Notes under the pieces: generated by a model | What the model was told of the DNA's origin: nothing | The model's input: only the letters and a program-made list of their open reading frames with translations | Database searches by the model: none | Assembly: GCA_000934455.1 (NCBI GenBank) | Contig: KN887971.1 | Location: forward strand, 20,043-50,868 | Length of the DNA stretch: 30,826 nucleotides | Source of the DNA: Apostichopus parvimensis | Taxonomy: Eukaryota; Echinodermata; Holothuroidea; Aspidochirotida; Stichopodidae | Reading direction: 5' to 3' | In this document: positions 20,301 to 27,800 of the stretch, one piece after another | Layout: each line of letters begins with the position of its first letter | How positions within the stretch are numbered: the stretch's first letter is position 1 | Translations under genes and position numbers: made by a program

Positions 20301-20431
20301 CCCCGCATGGCACAATATTCTTTTCCAGTAACGATGAATGAATATTGAAAGTGCACGTGATAGGTCCATATTGTAGTAAGTCTATCTATTTTTGTAACCC
20401 CTTCATACTGTACCTGAGGTATCCCAGACAT
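5295..20431 (-). CDS. KIFC1: Kinesin-14 motor (KIFC1/HSET/Ncd family), spliced, 17 coding exons
   Basis: This is a minus-end-directed, C-terminal-motor kinesin; the family slides and focuses spindle microtubules and is nuclear in interphase. Exons, in transcript order: 20431-20414, 19797-19539, 19135-19091, 18463-18404, 17998-17948, 17237-16972, 16171-16004, 14984-14817, 12752-12585, 11993-11826, 9558-9421, 9154-9062, 8535-8362, 8026-7726, 6523-6310, 5751-5676, 5339-5295. All junctions are GT-AG and phases agree, giving 2412 nt, 803 residues if every exon is used; human KIFC1 is about 673. Layout: basic tail 1-150, stalk 150-457, motor 458-803 with P-loop GQTGSGKT (548-555), switch I NERSSRSH (666-673) and switch II DLAGSE (699-704). 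The start ATG has TAA two codons upstream in frame. The extra length comes from a repeated stalk exon. KIFC1 is the closest named family member; strict orthology is inferred. Confidence 0.93.
5676..5751 (-). CDS. KIFC1: KIFC1 motor exon (residues 764-789)
   Basis: It encodes [11 protein letters not shown] and LCSLRFAVK, the conserved end of the kinesin motor core (family LMFVNISP and LNSLRFASK). It enters in phase 2, completing a Thr codon, and ends in phase 0 at a GTAAGA donor. Confidence 0.93.
6310..6523 (-). CDS. KIFC1: KIFC1 motor exon with switch II (residues 693-763)
   Basis: It encodes [14 protein letters not shown], then [27 protein letters not shown] and [20 protein letters not shown] is the switch II nucleotide-sensing loop, and [10 protein letters not shown] is the microtubule-binding alpha-4/alpha-5 region. 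It enters in phase 1 and leaves in phase 2. The acceptor follows an almost pure pyrimidine run. Confidence 0.96.
6563..6628. repeat. Perfect hairpin, 29-bp arms and 8-bp loop
   Basis: The arm at 6563-6591 (starting TTGTCAAGCAAACATG) is the exact reverse complement of 6600-6628, separated by GACAGAGT. It lies in the kinesin intron, 40 bp from the switch II exon acceptor, and would fold strongly in the pre-mRNA. It may be a very short foldback element or a recent inverted duplication. Confidence 0.9.
7025..7616. mobile_element. Possible MITE with 14-bp terminal inverted repeats
   Basis: AGCCCTAAATGAGT at 7025-7038 is exactly inverted as ACTCATTTAGGGCT at 7603-7616. The roughly 590 bp enclosed have no coding potential and no other recognised features. 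I see no clear target-site duplication, so the outer ends may be misplaced or degraded. It lies in the kinesin intron between 6523 and 7726. Confidence 0.45.
7726..8026 (-). CDS. KIFC1: KIFC1 motor exon with switch I (residues 593-692)
   Basis: It encodes [16 protein letters not shown] followed further on by [11 protein letters not shown], the switch I motif that contacts nucleotide and magnesium. FLEIYNE is a signature of the kinesin central sheet. Phase 0 in, phase 1 out. It continues directly from GWQ of the previous exon. Confidence 0.96.
8362..8535 (-). CDS. KIFC1: KIFC1 motor exon with P-loop (residues 535-592)
   Basis: It encodes [19 protein letters not shown] then FTMEGP, the ATP-binding Walker A loop of kinesins, with GQTGSGKT at residues 548-555. 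The end ([11 protein letters not shown]...KGWQ) also matches kinesin-14 motors. It is 174 nt and phase 0 at both ends. Confidence 0.97.
9062..9154 (-). CDS. KIFC1: KIFC1 motor exon (residues 504-534)
   Basis: It encodes [17 protein letters not shown], the conserved kinesin FxFDxVFxxxxxQxxVF motif. It is 93 nt and phase 0 at both ends, between the neck-proximal motor exon and the P-loop exon. Confidence 0.95.
9421..9558 (-). CDS. KIFC1: First KIFC1 motor exon (residues 458-503)
   Basis: It begins [13 protein letters not shown], the hallmark first strand of kinesin-14 motors, so the preceding residues (HNAVQELK) are the neck. The rest is an acidic loop and NLKDRSLNK. It is 138 nt and phase 0 at both ends, so it can join any of the four upstream stalk-exon copies in frame. 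Confidence 0.95.
9617..9922. mobile_element. hAT-like MITE, 306 bp, in a kinesin intron
   Basis: The ends CAAGGGCGTAGGAA and TTCCTACGCCACTG form an imperfect inverted repeat, flanked by an exact 8-bp duplication ATAATAAA at 9609-9616 and 9923-9930. The interior is rich in G or C runs and has a local duplication of CACCAAATTGCATCT. There is no coding capacity. An 8-bp target duplication fits hAT. Confidence 0.82.
9931..11184. other. Kinesin intron sequence, simple repeats only
   Basis: No exon or transposon is recognised here. There is a GGGAGG-rich purine tract at about 10096-10137, a C14 run near 10991, and small hairpins such as CCTTGACA...TGTCAAGG (about 10750-10790). Confidence 0.5.
11189..11802. 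mobile_element. TTAA-flanked MITE, 614 bp
   Basis: AGCAGCATTTTGCGT at the left end is inverted as ACGCAAAATGCTGCT at the right, each abutting TTAA (11185-11188 and 11803-11806), consistent with a TTAA target duplication. The interior holds a hairpin, ACCAGGGAGTT / AACTCCCTGGT at 11493-11521. It ends about 20 bp from the donor of the stalk-exon copy next to the motor. Its ends share TTAAAGxAGCAT with the MITEs at 12011-15344, suggesting one superfamily but a different family. Confidence 0.8.
11826..11993 (-). CDS. KIFC1: KIFC1 repeated stalk/neck exon, copy next to motor (residues 402-457)
   Basis: It encodes 56 residues from [10 protein letters not shown] to [10 protein letters not shown]; joined to the next exon it reads [15 protein letters not shown], the kinesin-14 neck-to-motor junction. 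It is 168 nt, phase 0 at both ends. Heptad d positions fall at 3, 10, 17, 24, 31, 38 and 52 and a positions at 20, 27, 48 and 55. The acceptor TTTAACTAACGTTTACAG uses a CTAAC branch-site-like sequence at the very edge of a MITE. Confidence 0.95.
12011..12313. mobile_element. TTAA-flanked MITE 1, 303 bp, beside a stalk exon
   Basis: The ends AGGAGCATACTG and CAGTATGCTCCT are inverted repeats, each abutting TTAA (12007-12010 and 12314-12317). It begins about 14 bp from the acceptor of stalk exon 11826-11993. A nearly identical copy is at 14113-14411. No coding capacity. Confidence 0.85.
12585..12752 (-). CDS. KIFC1: KIFC1 repeated stalk/neck exon (residues 346-401)
   Basis: It encodes [14 protein letters not shown] through [10 protein letters not shown], 56 residues, phase 0 at both ends. 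It differs at only two residues from the 14817-14984 copy (L for I, and L for E). It lies in the recent segmental duplication. LHNTVQELK closely matches LHNTVMDLR that precedes GNIRVFCRIRP in fly Ncd (from memory of that sequence). Confidence 0.94.
12770..13137. mobile_element. TTAA-flanked MITE 2, 368 bp, beside a stalk exon
   Basis: The ends AGGAGCATACT and ATATGCTCCT are inverted and abut TTAA (12766-12769, 13138-13141). The arms extend outward as TTAT/ATAA. The interior differs from MITE 1. It begins about 14 bp from the acceptor of stalk exon 12585-12752, so the end of the MITE forms that intron's pyrimidine tract (GCTCCTTT). A copy is at 15002-15344. Confidence 0.82.
13714..14108. other. 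Assembly gap, 395 N, in the stalk-exon array
   Basis: The sequence is undetermined. By collinearity of the two duplication units, the gap should contain the end of unit 1's spacer, a further 168-nt stalk exon (expected near 13928-14095), and about 14 bp of acceptor before the next MITE. In unit 2, 130 bp of spacer precede exon 16004-16171; with an exon and its acceptor, about 312 bp are expected, which fits within 395. Confidence 0.9.
14113..14411. mobile_element. TTAA-flanked MITE 3 (duplicate of MITE 1)
   Basis: TTAA flanks at 14109-14112 and 14412-14415 surround AGGAGCATACTG ... AGTATGCTCCT. The interior is nearly identical to 12011-12313; it arose by the segmental duplication and is not a separate insertion. 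It abuts the N gap, where an exon is expected. Confidence 0.85.
14817..14984 (-). CDS. KIFC1: KIFC1 repeated stalk/neck exon (residues 290-345)
   Basis: It encodes 56 residues from [10 protein letters not shown] to [10 protein letters not shown], phase 0 at both ends, with GTAAAC donor. It is almost identical to 12585-12752. The acceptor side reads CTTTAAATAACAATTGCAG, where CTTTAA is the MITE end. Confidence 0.94.
15002..15344. mobile_element. TTAA-flanked MITE 4 (duplicate of MITE 2)
   Basis: TTAA flanks at 14998-15001 and 15345-15348. The interior aligns with 12770-13137 with a roughly 25-bp length difference. It came with the segmental duplication. Confidence 0.82.
16004..16171 (-). CDS. 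KIFC1: KIFC1 repeated stalk exon, first and most diverged copy (residues 234-289)
   Basis: It encodes 56 residues from [14 protein letters not shown] to [10 protein letters not shown], phase 0 at both ends. The ends are conserved ([19 protein letters not shown]) while the middle ([15 protein letters not shown]) has diverged from the other copies. No MITE sits at its acceptor (CATCAACATTTACAG), unlike the other three, so it may be closest to the original intron arrangement. Confidence 0.93.
16525..16582 (+). repeat. Dispersed repeat, copy inverted relative to 24516-24573
   Basis: GAACTGTT, then ACTGTCA, then AAGCATGATAT and AGGACAGT recur in order in reverse complement at 24516-24573. Weaker similarity extends over about 16434-16600. 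It lies in a kinesin intron; the partner is in a NOSIP intron. Class unknown. Confidence 0.6.
16972..17237 (-). CDS. KIFC1: KIFC1 stalk exon (residues 145-233)
   Basis: It begins [17 protein letters not shown], after the basic tail, and continues as a charged coiled coil ([26 protein letters not shown]) to [15 protein letters not shown] is typical of the tail-stalk junction of KIFC1 proteins. It enters in phase 1 and ends in phase 0 at a weak GTTTGT donor. Confidence 0.92.
17503..17616 (+). repeat. Purine tract of GGAGG/GGAAT units
   Basis: About 110 bp almost purely A and G on the plus strand, built from GAGGGGAGGAATGG-like repeats. In the kinesin pre-mRNA it is a C/T-rich tract between exons. 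It could form triplex or G-quadruplex structures. Confidence 0.85.
17948..17998 (-). CDS. KIFC1: KIFC1 basic-tail small exon (51 nt, residues 128-145)
   Basis: It encodes [17 protein letters not shown], rich in Lys and Pro. It is phase 1 at both ends, so it can be skipped in frame. The tail of kinesin-14 carries the second, ATP-independent microtubule-binding site. Confidence 0.85.
18404..18463 (-). CDS. KIFC1: KIFC1 basic-tail small exon (60 nt, residues 108-128)
   Basis: It encodes [19 protein letters not shown]. It is phase 1 at both ends, with donor GTAACT. Its TAR...KKPI pattern resembles that of the neighbouring small exons and the end of 19539-19797 ([13 protein letters not shown]), suggesting descent from one repeated basic module. 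Confidence 0.85.
19091..19135 (-). CDS. KIFC1: KIFC1 basic-tail small exon (45 nt, residues 93-108)
   Basis: It encodes [15 protein letters not shown] with a strong GTAAGT donor. It is phase 1 at both ends and frame-neutral if skipped. Its KKPI ending is shared with the 18404-18463 exon. Confidence 0.82.
19539..19797 (-). CDS. KIFC1: KIFC1 tail exon with nuclear-localisation-like segment (residues 7-93)
   Basis: It encodes a basic, Pro/Thr-rich tail starting [20 protein letters not shown] (49-53) followed 12 residues on by GKK (65-67) forms a bipartite nuclear-localisation-like signal, expected for KIFC1, which is nuclear in interphase. It ends [13 protein letters not shown], phase 1. An open frame that begins slightly upstream at TTG is not real, because the acceptor TATTGCAG lies there. 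Confidence 0.9.
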
Positions 20432-20474
20432 GGCTTAAGGTTCCGTCTTCGTTGACCAAAAAATAGGACTAAAA
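20414..20474 (-). CDS. KIFC1: KIFC1 start exon (5' UTR part and residues 1-6)
   Basis: ATG at 20431-20429 begins MSGIPQ and splices in phase 0 to DKIDSG. An in-frame TAA two codons upstream (TAAGCCATG) excludes an earlier start in this exon. The exon's left end is inferred from the acceptor TATCTGCTCAG at 20475-20485, leaving 43 nt of 5' UTR. A perfect donor AAAG|GTAAGAA at 21490 could be the first noncoding exon. Confidence 0.75.
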
Positions 20475-20897
20475 CTGAGCAGATAAGAAAGGCTACCTGA
20501 GGAGAAAGAAAGAAGACACATTTGGGTGTACAACTGAGTTTACTTATGGAACTGAGCACTTCCAGGCTAGGCTATAGGAATCTCTGTGAATGATGTTATT
20601 GGCATGGCTGCATTAAAAAGCCTAGACTAGTTAGTCAATGGATCCTAGGCCTAGTACTAGTAGTAGTACCATTTGGTTTAGTTCAGTGCACACACTTGTA
20701 GAGAAACTGAGTCCATAAATGAAAATAGGACAAGTTAACTCCAACTAATTATATAAACTGTAAGTAATGAAGGAAAGAAAAGAGATGTTTTCAGGCTGGT
20801 GTACGGGAACAGAATCAATCTTTATTCAGCAAACTATCTGTTAATCAAGGTATATTACATAACAAGAATTTATGCAATGAGAATATAAAAGGAAGTT

Positions 20898-20928
20898 ATG
20901 CATGCATACATGCATGCATGCATGCATA
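20898..20928. repeat. ATGC tetranucleotide microsatellite
   Basis: ATGCATGCATACATGCATGC and onward; self-complementary repeat in the presumed first kinesin intron. Confidence 0.85.
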
Positions 20929-21489
20929 CTAAGGAAGCAAACTTGTGTACAAATGATCAAAACAGGTGGAGAATAATAGAAACAAAGGGAGTATCAAAGT
21001 TGAAGCATGCAAGATTGAAAATAATCAAAGGTAAGTAAAAATATCTGAGGAAAGGTAGAAGCAGCTATCTGGAACTTTTAGAACAACACAGAAAGCTGTC
21101 TGCTACCCACTTACTTAGCCTAGAATTAGAAATAGGCCTAGGATAATTTCTTACCAAATTTTACAGGACGATATGTTGAAAGCAAAAGGCTTATATGGGA
21201 AATGGAGCATATTTTGGTTGGGCCAATTGTGATCACATTACTGATGTCACTTGTCAGTCTGATGGAATTTCATACATTCAGTCATAGTCGAACTTCGAAG
21301 CTTAACGTTAGGCTGTTTACTAAATAGGTTAGGCCTACAGTCTAGAGTAACGTCTTTAGTAACTCGGCGGCCCAGGCCTAAACCGTACTATGTTTTGCGT
21401 TTAGTTAGGTAAAGTTTCTTAGTCACTCAAGTATCGCATTTTCCAGTCACAGCGATAACTTAATTAATAAGGCTGAAACGATTTCTTAC

Positions 21490-21812
21490 CTTTACTTCTG
21501 CTACTTGAATCACCTAATGTAGTTGATACGAATATTTGAATAATGACGTTGTAACATTAACAATACAGCAAAATAATTTGTTTAAAATTGATGTACAATT
21601 CCTAACGGCGTTCGTGATTGGATAAAACCAGCCGTTGCGTGGCGTTTATCAATTCAGATATTGCGCCACCTTTATGGTACGTACGCTTTCGTCGTCACAT
21701 AAATGTAAACTTGCATTTCTGTGGTTGTAAACTACTCAAGAATTGAAGCAGGAATTTGACGATTTTGTGGCTTATTTCACAGCCTCACAACTTGTACCTT
21801 GCGTAGTCCACC
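21490..21812. promoter_or_regulatory. Likely bidirectional promoter of KIFC1 and NOSIP
   Basis: The two genes diverge from here. The GC content rises locally. Visible motifs: a reverse CCAAT box (GATTGG, 21616-21621), a Myb-like CCGTTG (21632-21637), a CHR-like TTTGAA (21535-21540), and GCGCCACC (about 21663-21670). CCAAT and CHR boxes typify G2/M genes such as mitotic kinesins. A minus-strand donor at 21490 suggests a KIFC1 noncoding first exon at about 21490-21600. No TATA box is seen. Start sites are inferred. Confidence 0.55.
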
Positions 21813-21882
21813 ATGACGAGGCATCAGAGGAACGCCACAGCTGGTTGTGTATATACCTACCATGAAAGAAAGAAAGACGCTG
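21813..21882 (+). CDS. NOSIP: NOSIP exon 1 (residues 1-24)
   Basis: It encodes MTRHQRNATAGCVYTYHE and RKKDA and ends in phase 1 at GTAAAA. The N-terminus is the most conserved stretch of the family. Confidence 0.96.
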
Positions 21883-24800
21883 GTAAAAACGGACGAAAAC
21901 ATTCAGGCTTAACTTAGACTAGAGTGTTCTGTTAGATATATAGTTTGCTGTTTCGTAGTACATGTTCAAACAGTGTTGATATTAGTTTTGCGAAAGTATA
22001 GTTATAGAGTCAGTATTGCTAATTTCGGAACACTGCCAATTTCGGACACCCCTAAGAAATGCACGATTTCACCATGACAACCTACAGGAAGAGCCAAATT
22101 TGGTACTAATTTAGAATCCGTACCAATCGACCCTACTTCCTAACCCCTAACCCCTACTTCCTAACCCCTACTTCCTAACCCTATTCCCTACTCCCTAACC
22201 CTATTCCCTACTTCCTAACCCTAATTCCTAACCCTAATTCCTAACCCTAATTCCTAACCCCTAACCCCTACTTCCTAACCCTACTTCCTAACCCCTAACG
22301 TTATTCTGCCGATTCGAAGTTAGCTTTCCCATTCATATGGTACGGATTCTAAAGTTAGACCCCAAATTCCAACAAAAAGTACGAAATGACCCGTGTGCAA
22401 GTAAATACTTACATATTTGTCAATAAAATGACGGAGATCTATGAAGTCTGTTATAATTACTGAAAGAGCAACTGCGCCACCAATTTTATCACCAGTGCCA
22501 CACTGTGGGACTGTGTGTCCGAAAATTAGCAATACTCTAGCAAAGAAATACCAGTTCCACAATCACAAGAATCTTCTTGGAATACAACGTGAAAACAGTT
22601 TGCAGGAAAGAAAGTTTGGCCGTGTATCGTAATATAACACACTTCTCCCACCATATCAAGTATATTTTCAGGTGATTTTTACCAGAAGATATAGTTTTGG
22701 GGTGTTTTAAGGCTTAGGTGTCCGGAATTGGAAGTGTCCATGCTACCACTTTAATTATAGCCACAGATTATCCTGTATTCCGCGATGTCGATATCGGTTT
22801 CTGGCAAATATATATAAGAAAAGAATTCTAAAAGAATCTATGTACGACTGTCATTTTAGGGCAAAGGACAAGCACATTTCTCTGCATGTGGTTTTCGCTT
22901 AGAAGTGTATGAAAATACATCATTACAATTTACAGTACATAGTGTGATACCAAAACTTCCAGCACAAGTCCCTGATTTGGTAAGGGAGTGGGTACCCTGT
23001 TCTACCTGAAAATAATGCAGTGTTCACTAGAAGTCGTTTTCAGTGCCAGATCTTTTTCCTTCAATAAAAAGTTGAAATCCTCATACTGTATGTGAGAAAA
23101 CATAATATGAATTGAAATTGAAACAAAATTTTTTTCTTCAGAATTGCTCAAATTACAACATCTTGATGACATTTATTATATTTCTTCAACAAGTATTTTC
23201 TTCTTTCCTCTTTTATAGCAACATCCGGATATGGAACAAATCATGCAAGGCTTGGAACAGACTCAGTTAAAGGGTTTGATTGTTGCAGTTTAAGTTTGCA
23301 GCCATGTAAGAATCCAGTTATAACGTAAGTTACAATCTACTTTACAGGTTGTTACAAGTAAAACTTTGATGTTAACATATATCTGTTGGATTGTTCTAAA
23401 ACAAAACAAAATCATTGGTGCAGGACATGCTTGCTTGCTAGGTTTCAAGATAGGTATGTACATGTCTTTAAGCTATGTGATATGTTGGTACTGCTTCTGT
23501 GTGGTAAAGCTGGGCCTTACCAGATGATTTGCGTGATCATATTTGATGGTCAAGTACTACAAGCCCTCCGATCAAATCTTTTTGAAATCATCAACCTGAG
23601 CTATTTCCTAATTGGTCTTACTTTTAGAATTTCTATCTAAACATAGGGTGACTTCAAAACTGCTTACTACCATATTTTCTTGAAAATTTACTTTAGTAAA
23701 CTTTGTAACTTTAAATTCATGTATGATTTCCTTTGTAATTATGTAGAAGGAATTAGGAAATGTTTTCTTTTACTTTGTATAAAAAATGCATGACATACAT
23801 GCATTAGTAATAAGTATATATCTTGCCATGATCTATTCCACTTTCAAGTGTTATTTGTTTATTTGTTTGTTTATTTATTTGTTTTATCACAAAAAAATTA
23901 TGATGTGAAAGGAAGTCTTCTATAAAGCCTGAATTGACTTAACAGAGTAGAAGACTCCCTGGTAAAGAAGAAAAATATAATACAACCGTATTAGTATGTA
24001 TTGATGATGTATTTTCTTAAATACTTCTTAAATTAACTCAACGACTTTTTGGTCTTTATATTATCTGAAAGGGCCTTCCATGTTTTAATTATACGGTTAC
24101 GAAAGCTTTAGGTTCCTATAGTGGTACGGTAAAAATAACGATGTGCAGTATAAGTATGTCTTGTTTGATGGTGATAAAAAGTTTTGTTACTATTAATAAA
24201 ACTGTGGAAATTTTTCCGGCAGTAACCCATTCAATGATTTGTAAGCAAAAGCAGCAAGCTTCATTTTGATGATATCATCGAGTTTAAGCAAGTTTAGTTT
24301 CTTGAATAGAGGACTAATGTGTTTCCGTGGTTATTCAACATGTACTCAGCTATTGCCATTATGGTAGGTTGCAAGGTGATGGTTTACAAAAAGAACATCT
24401 CCTATGGATATTTCCTAGCCAGGGTTGTGGATCATTGGGTGCATAAGAACCAATCTGAATGAATATTCATAGAAATCTGTCCAACATCAACCGGTTTGGA
24501 GAAGTCAGTATCATTCTATACTGTCCTCTCATATCATGCTTTAATGCAATGGAAATGACAGTATGAACAGTTCAGAACATAAATCCATTCAACTGCTCAG
24601 TCCGTTAGCACAAGTGCTTTGAATAGTGTCATGATAGTACAGTTTCCCCTCAACATTGGGCCAATGTATCCACTTCATTGAAGGAATAGACAGGAGGTCA
24701 GAATTAGATCCCAAGCAGCTGTGAGGAATCTGTCCAGTCTCGTTACGGTCTACTGTGTTGAATGCGTATAAAAACTGAATTTATCTCTGATATTTTCCTT

Positions 24801-27800
24801 TCCTGTTTAGACCTGATGGATGGCTGTATGACAAAGAAGCAATTCTGGAGTACATCCTACACAAAAAACAGGAGATTGAAAAACAGATGAAGGAATTTGA
24901 GAGACAGAGTAAACAGGAAAAGGTATTTCAACTTGTCAGTTTTGTACGTATACCGATATTTCATATGCTCCAGTGAACCTAATGGTTAGTAAGCCAAGTT
25001 GGCAAGTACCTGCTTACATCAAGCCTTATCCTTTAGATCGCAGGTGGGCAAAGTTTTGTCTCATGTGAGGTGTAAATACCCTGTAAACTTGGTCTACTGC
25101 ATCTTATGGTTAAGAAAACTATATGTGAGACCTTATAGTCTTGAGGTTCTAGATTGTTTCTGTGGACCTTAGACTCACAGGTGAAGCGTTATCAAAGCCC
25201 TGTTTTTATTTGCATCTCTGTAGGGCTACAATTATAGTGAGTGGTAGATTTTATAAATTGTGCTAAGCATGCAAAGAATGTGTATATAATGTACCTTTGG
25301 TCATTTGCACATGGATGTGAAAAGTAGAAACTTGGTATATATTTGATTTGTGTTAATATGTGTATATTCAGTTATTTAGCCAGGGAGATTATTTAGTTTT
25401 CAAATTCTGTTAGGTAGTTTTATTGCATTGCATGTTTTGTAAAAGGTGTTAAACTTTGTGATGCATTTCAGCAGAAATCCCAGCAGCAATAAGTGTACTG
25501 TTGAGTCCACAGCGTAGTGGTACCTGTAAGCCCCTCAGTGGATATGGTCTTTTGGCTTGTTTAGTAAGCACCATTAACAATGATCAATTTTCAGTTAGAT
25601 TTATTCTTGTTAAAACAGTGCAGGTCTTGATTTTCCATTGGGCCAGATGAGATGGGCCAGATAAGATGGGCCAGATAAGATGGGACCTACAATCAGAAGC
25701 CCAACATATGAAAATAGATCAGATTAAGAACAAAAAGTGATATATATAGAAGACATTTCTCCAAATATATATTGATAAACTTCTTTCTTGCCTCTTCATA
25801 TTACTTTCCTATTTTGTGTTGAAAGTTATTTATGGATCTCTGCAAACACTGTCACATCACACACGCGCAATAACTATATCTGCACCTGCTGCATGTACCT
25901 ACAACACAATGCCTGCCTTGATTTTCACAAAGCCTTTTTCTCTGGTCCGGGCCCTTGCAAAATGAACTGCCCTGAAGCAGTGCAAGGATGATTGCAAATA
26001 TTTCCCAAATAGTTTTCCTCGATCAAGAAGTTGCAATAGCCTGATAGTTAACAAGGTAACCAGTTAATTGAAATGATAAGAACTGTTCTACAACTGTTAT
26101 ATAACATACGAGAGGTGTAGGGATATCTGCTGATCAATCTGTTCTAGACGTAGGTCGACTGTGGGGAGAACATTTTCTTTTAAAAATTTTTCCTTTGTTT
26201 TTCTGATGTCGTTATCTTTTTGTGTCATGTTTTGCAGGATGAGGAAGTTAAAACCGGTGAGAACAAACAATCCCAGAAGTTGACTGCTTTCATGAAAAAT
26301 GGTAAGTTGGTCTCTTGGCTGACCTTCCAGAATCATACAGTGGTGAAGGGAGCAGGAGGGGTTGGGGAGGGAGGGGTTAAGTTAGAATGCCAGTTTGAAC
26401 TACACAGCTTCTTCAGGTAGGGAAATCTCATGAAAACTAAAATACTTTAAAGCAATTGTGGGATCCTAAAGGATGGAGGTTAAAGAGACAAATTCAACAG
26501 TTTAGAGGCAATGTTTTATCCAGCTCACATATTTTATGAAGAAGCATGCACCCACCACAATTTTCTCAGTTGTAAGTACAGTTCTAAGGACACATTTTCT
26601 ACTTCAATTACAGACAGATTTGCAAAATAAGTGACAATATACACATAATGAATGGTTATGAGTGCAATAGTGCAAATATTTCATGAGTTGAATGCAACAG
26701 ATTGTTTTGTACAGACAGGTTTCTCTGCTCTCTTACCATTGAAAAAAGTGCTATCAAAACAGTATAACCCATGGTTCTATTTCATAGAGTGGTATAGAGC
26801 GGATTTTGCATGCAATCAATGAGCTATTGACCAATCAAATGACCAGAATACAATTAGGTGTTGTATAAAACCGAATATTATAGTATTTTGCTAAATTGAT
26901 TATGTTGGTAGGGCCACCAATATCTCAAAGGTAGACTGGCCTTCTAGGTGTTGTTTAACAAGTTAAATAACACCCTTAATGATGGTATGATAGCCAACCA
27001 ATGTTCTTTGTTATCTTACAAAAATTACAATTTAAATAATTTAGTTAAAAATGAAATTTAAAAAATGGAGAAAACAGATTGTATCTTAGATTCTGACAGT
27101 CAACCCTGAATCCTGCTGTTTGTGAGTGCACTTCCTATCAAATGTTACTCATGCCTCTTGCTCATCAAAGGTGGGCAATTTAAATTGTGGGTCGCCTTGG
27201 GGCCCACATACACACTTTCTGTGAACCCCAGGGGTCCCATGAGGGTTTTTCTAAACCCTGTAAATGCAATCTGTCTGCTTAGCCCTATAATGCTGGTGCA
27301 AATTTCTTTTTGGAAGTCCCATTTTGTATTTAATTTAATACTAAGATGACAGTTTGTTTTGATTTTTATTCTGGCAGAAACCAGCATCTCAAGTAAACCC
27401 CTGAACCCATTTCATGATGCTCCACCCGCCAAAAAGCAAAGAACAGACGAACCAGAGAAAATGCTGAGCACCAGCAATGGCTCCATCTCAAACATGCAAA
27501 CTGGAAGAGCCAAAGAATTGCCATCATTCTGGATACCATCACACACACCTCAGGCAAAGGCATCTTTGGTTAAGAAACCTGTACGTAAATTTAAGTTTAA
27601 AACTTAAAGAGGCCTGATGTTTTGCGCTCACACACCTCAGGCAAAGGCATCTTTGGTTAAGAAACCTGTACGTAAATTTAAAGTTTCAAACTTAAAAGAG
27701 GTCTGATGTTTTGATCCTGCCTCTGAAGTATCAAAAAATCAGGTCCTCTAACTGTTATGCATTTACTTACATTTACAGACATGAGCTTTTTCCGCGAATT

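Noticed and set aside
22131-22299. A true telomere or chromosome end
   Set aside because: Units are degenerate, the array is short, and coding exons of NOSIP lie on both sides.
22320-22632. Open frames on both strands at 22320-22632
   Set aside because: They fall within a palindromic DNA element and lack any protein signature; no transposase motif seen.
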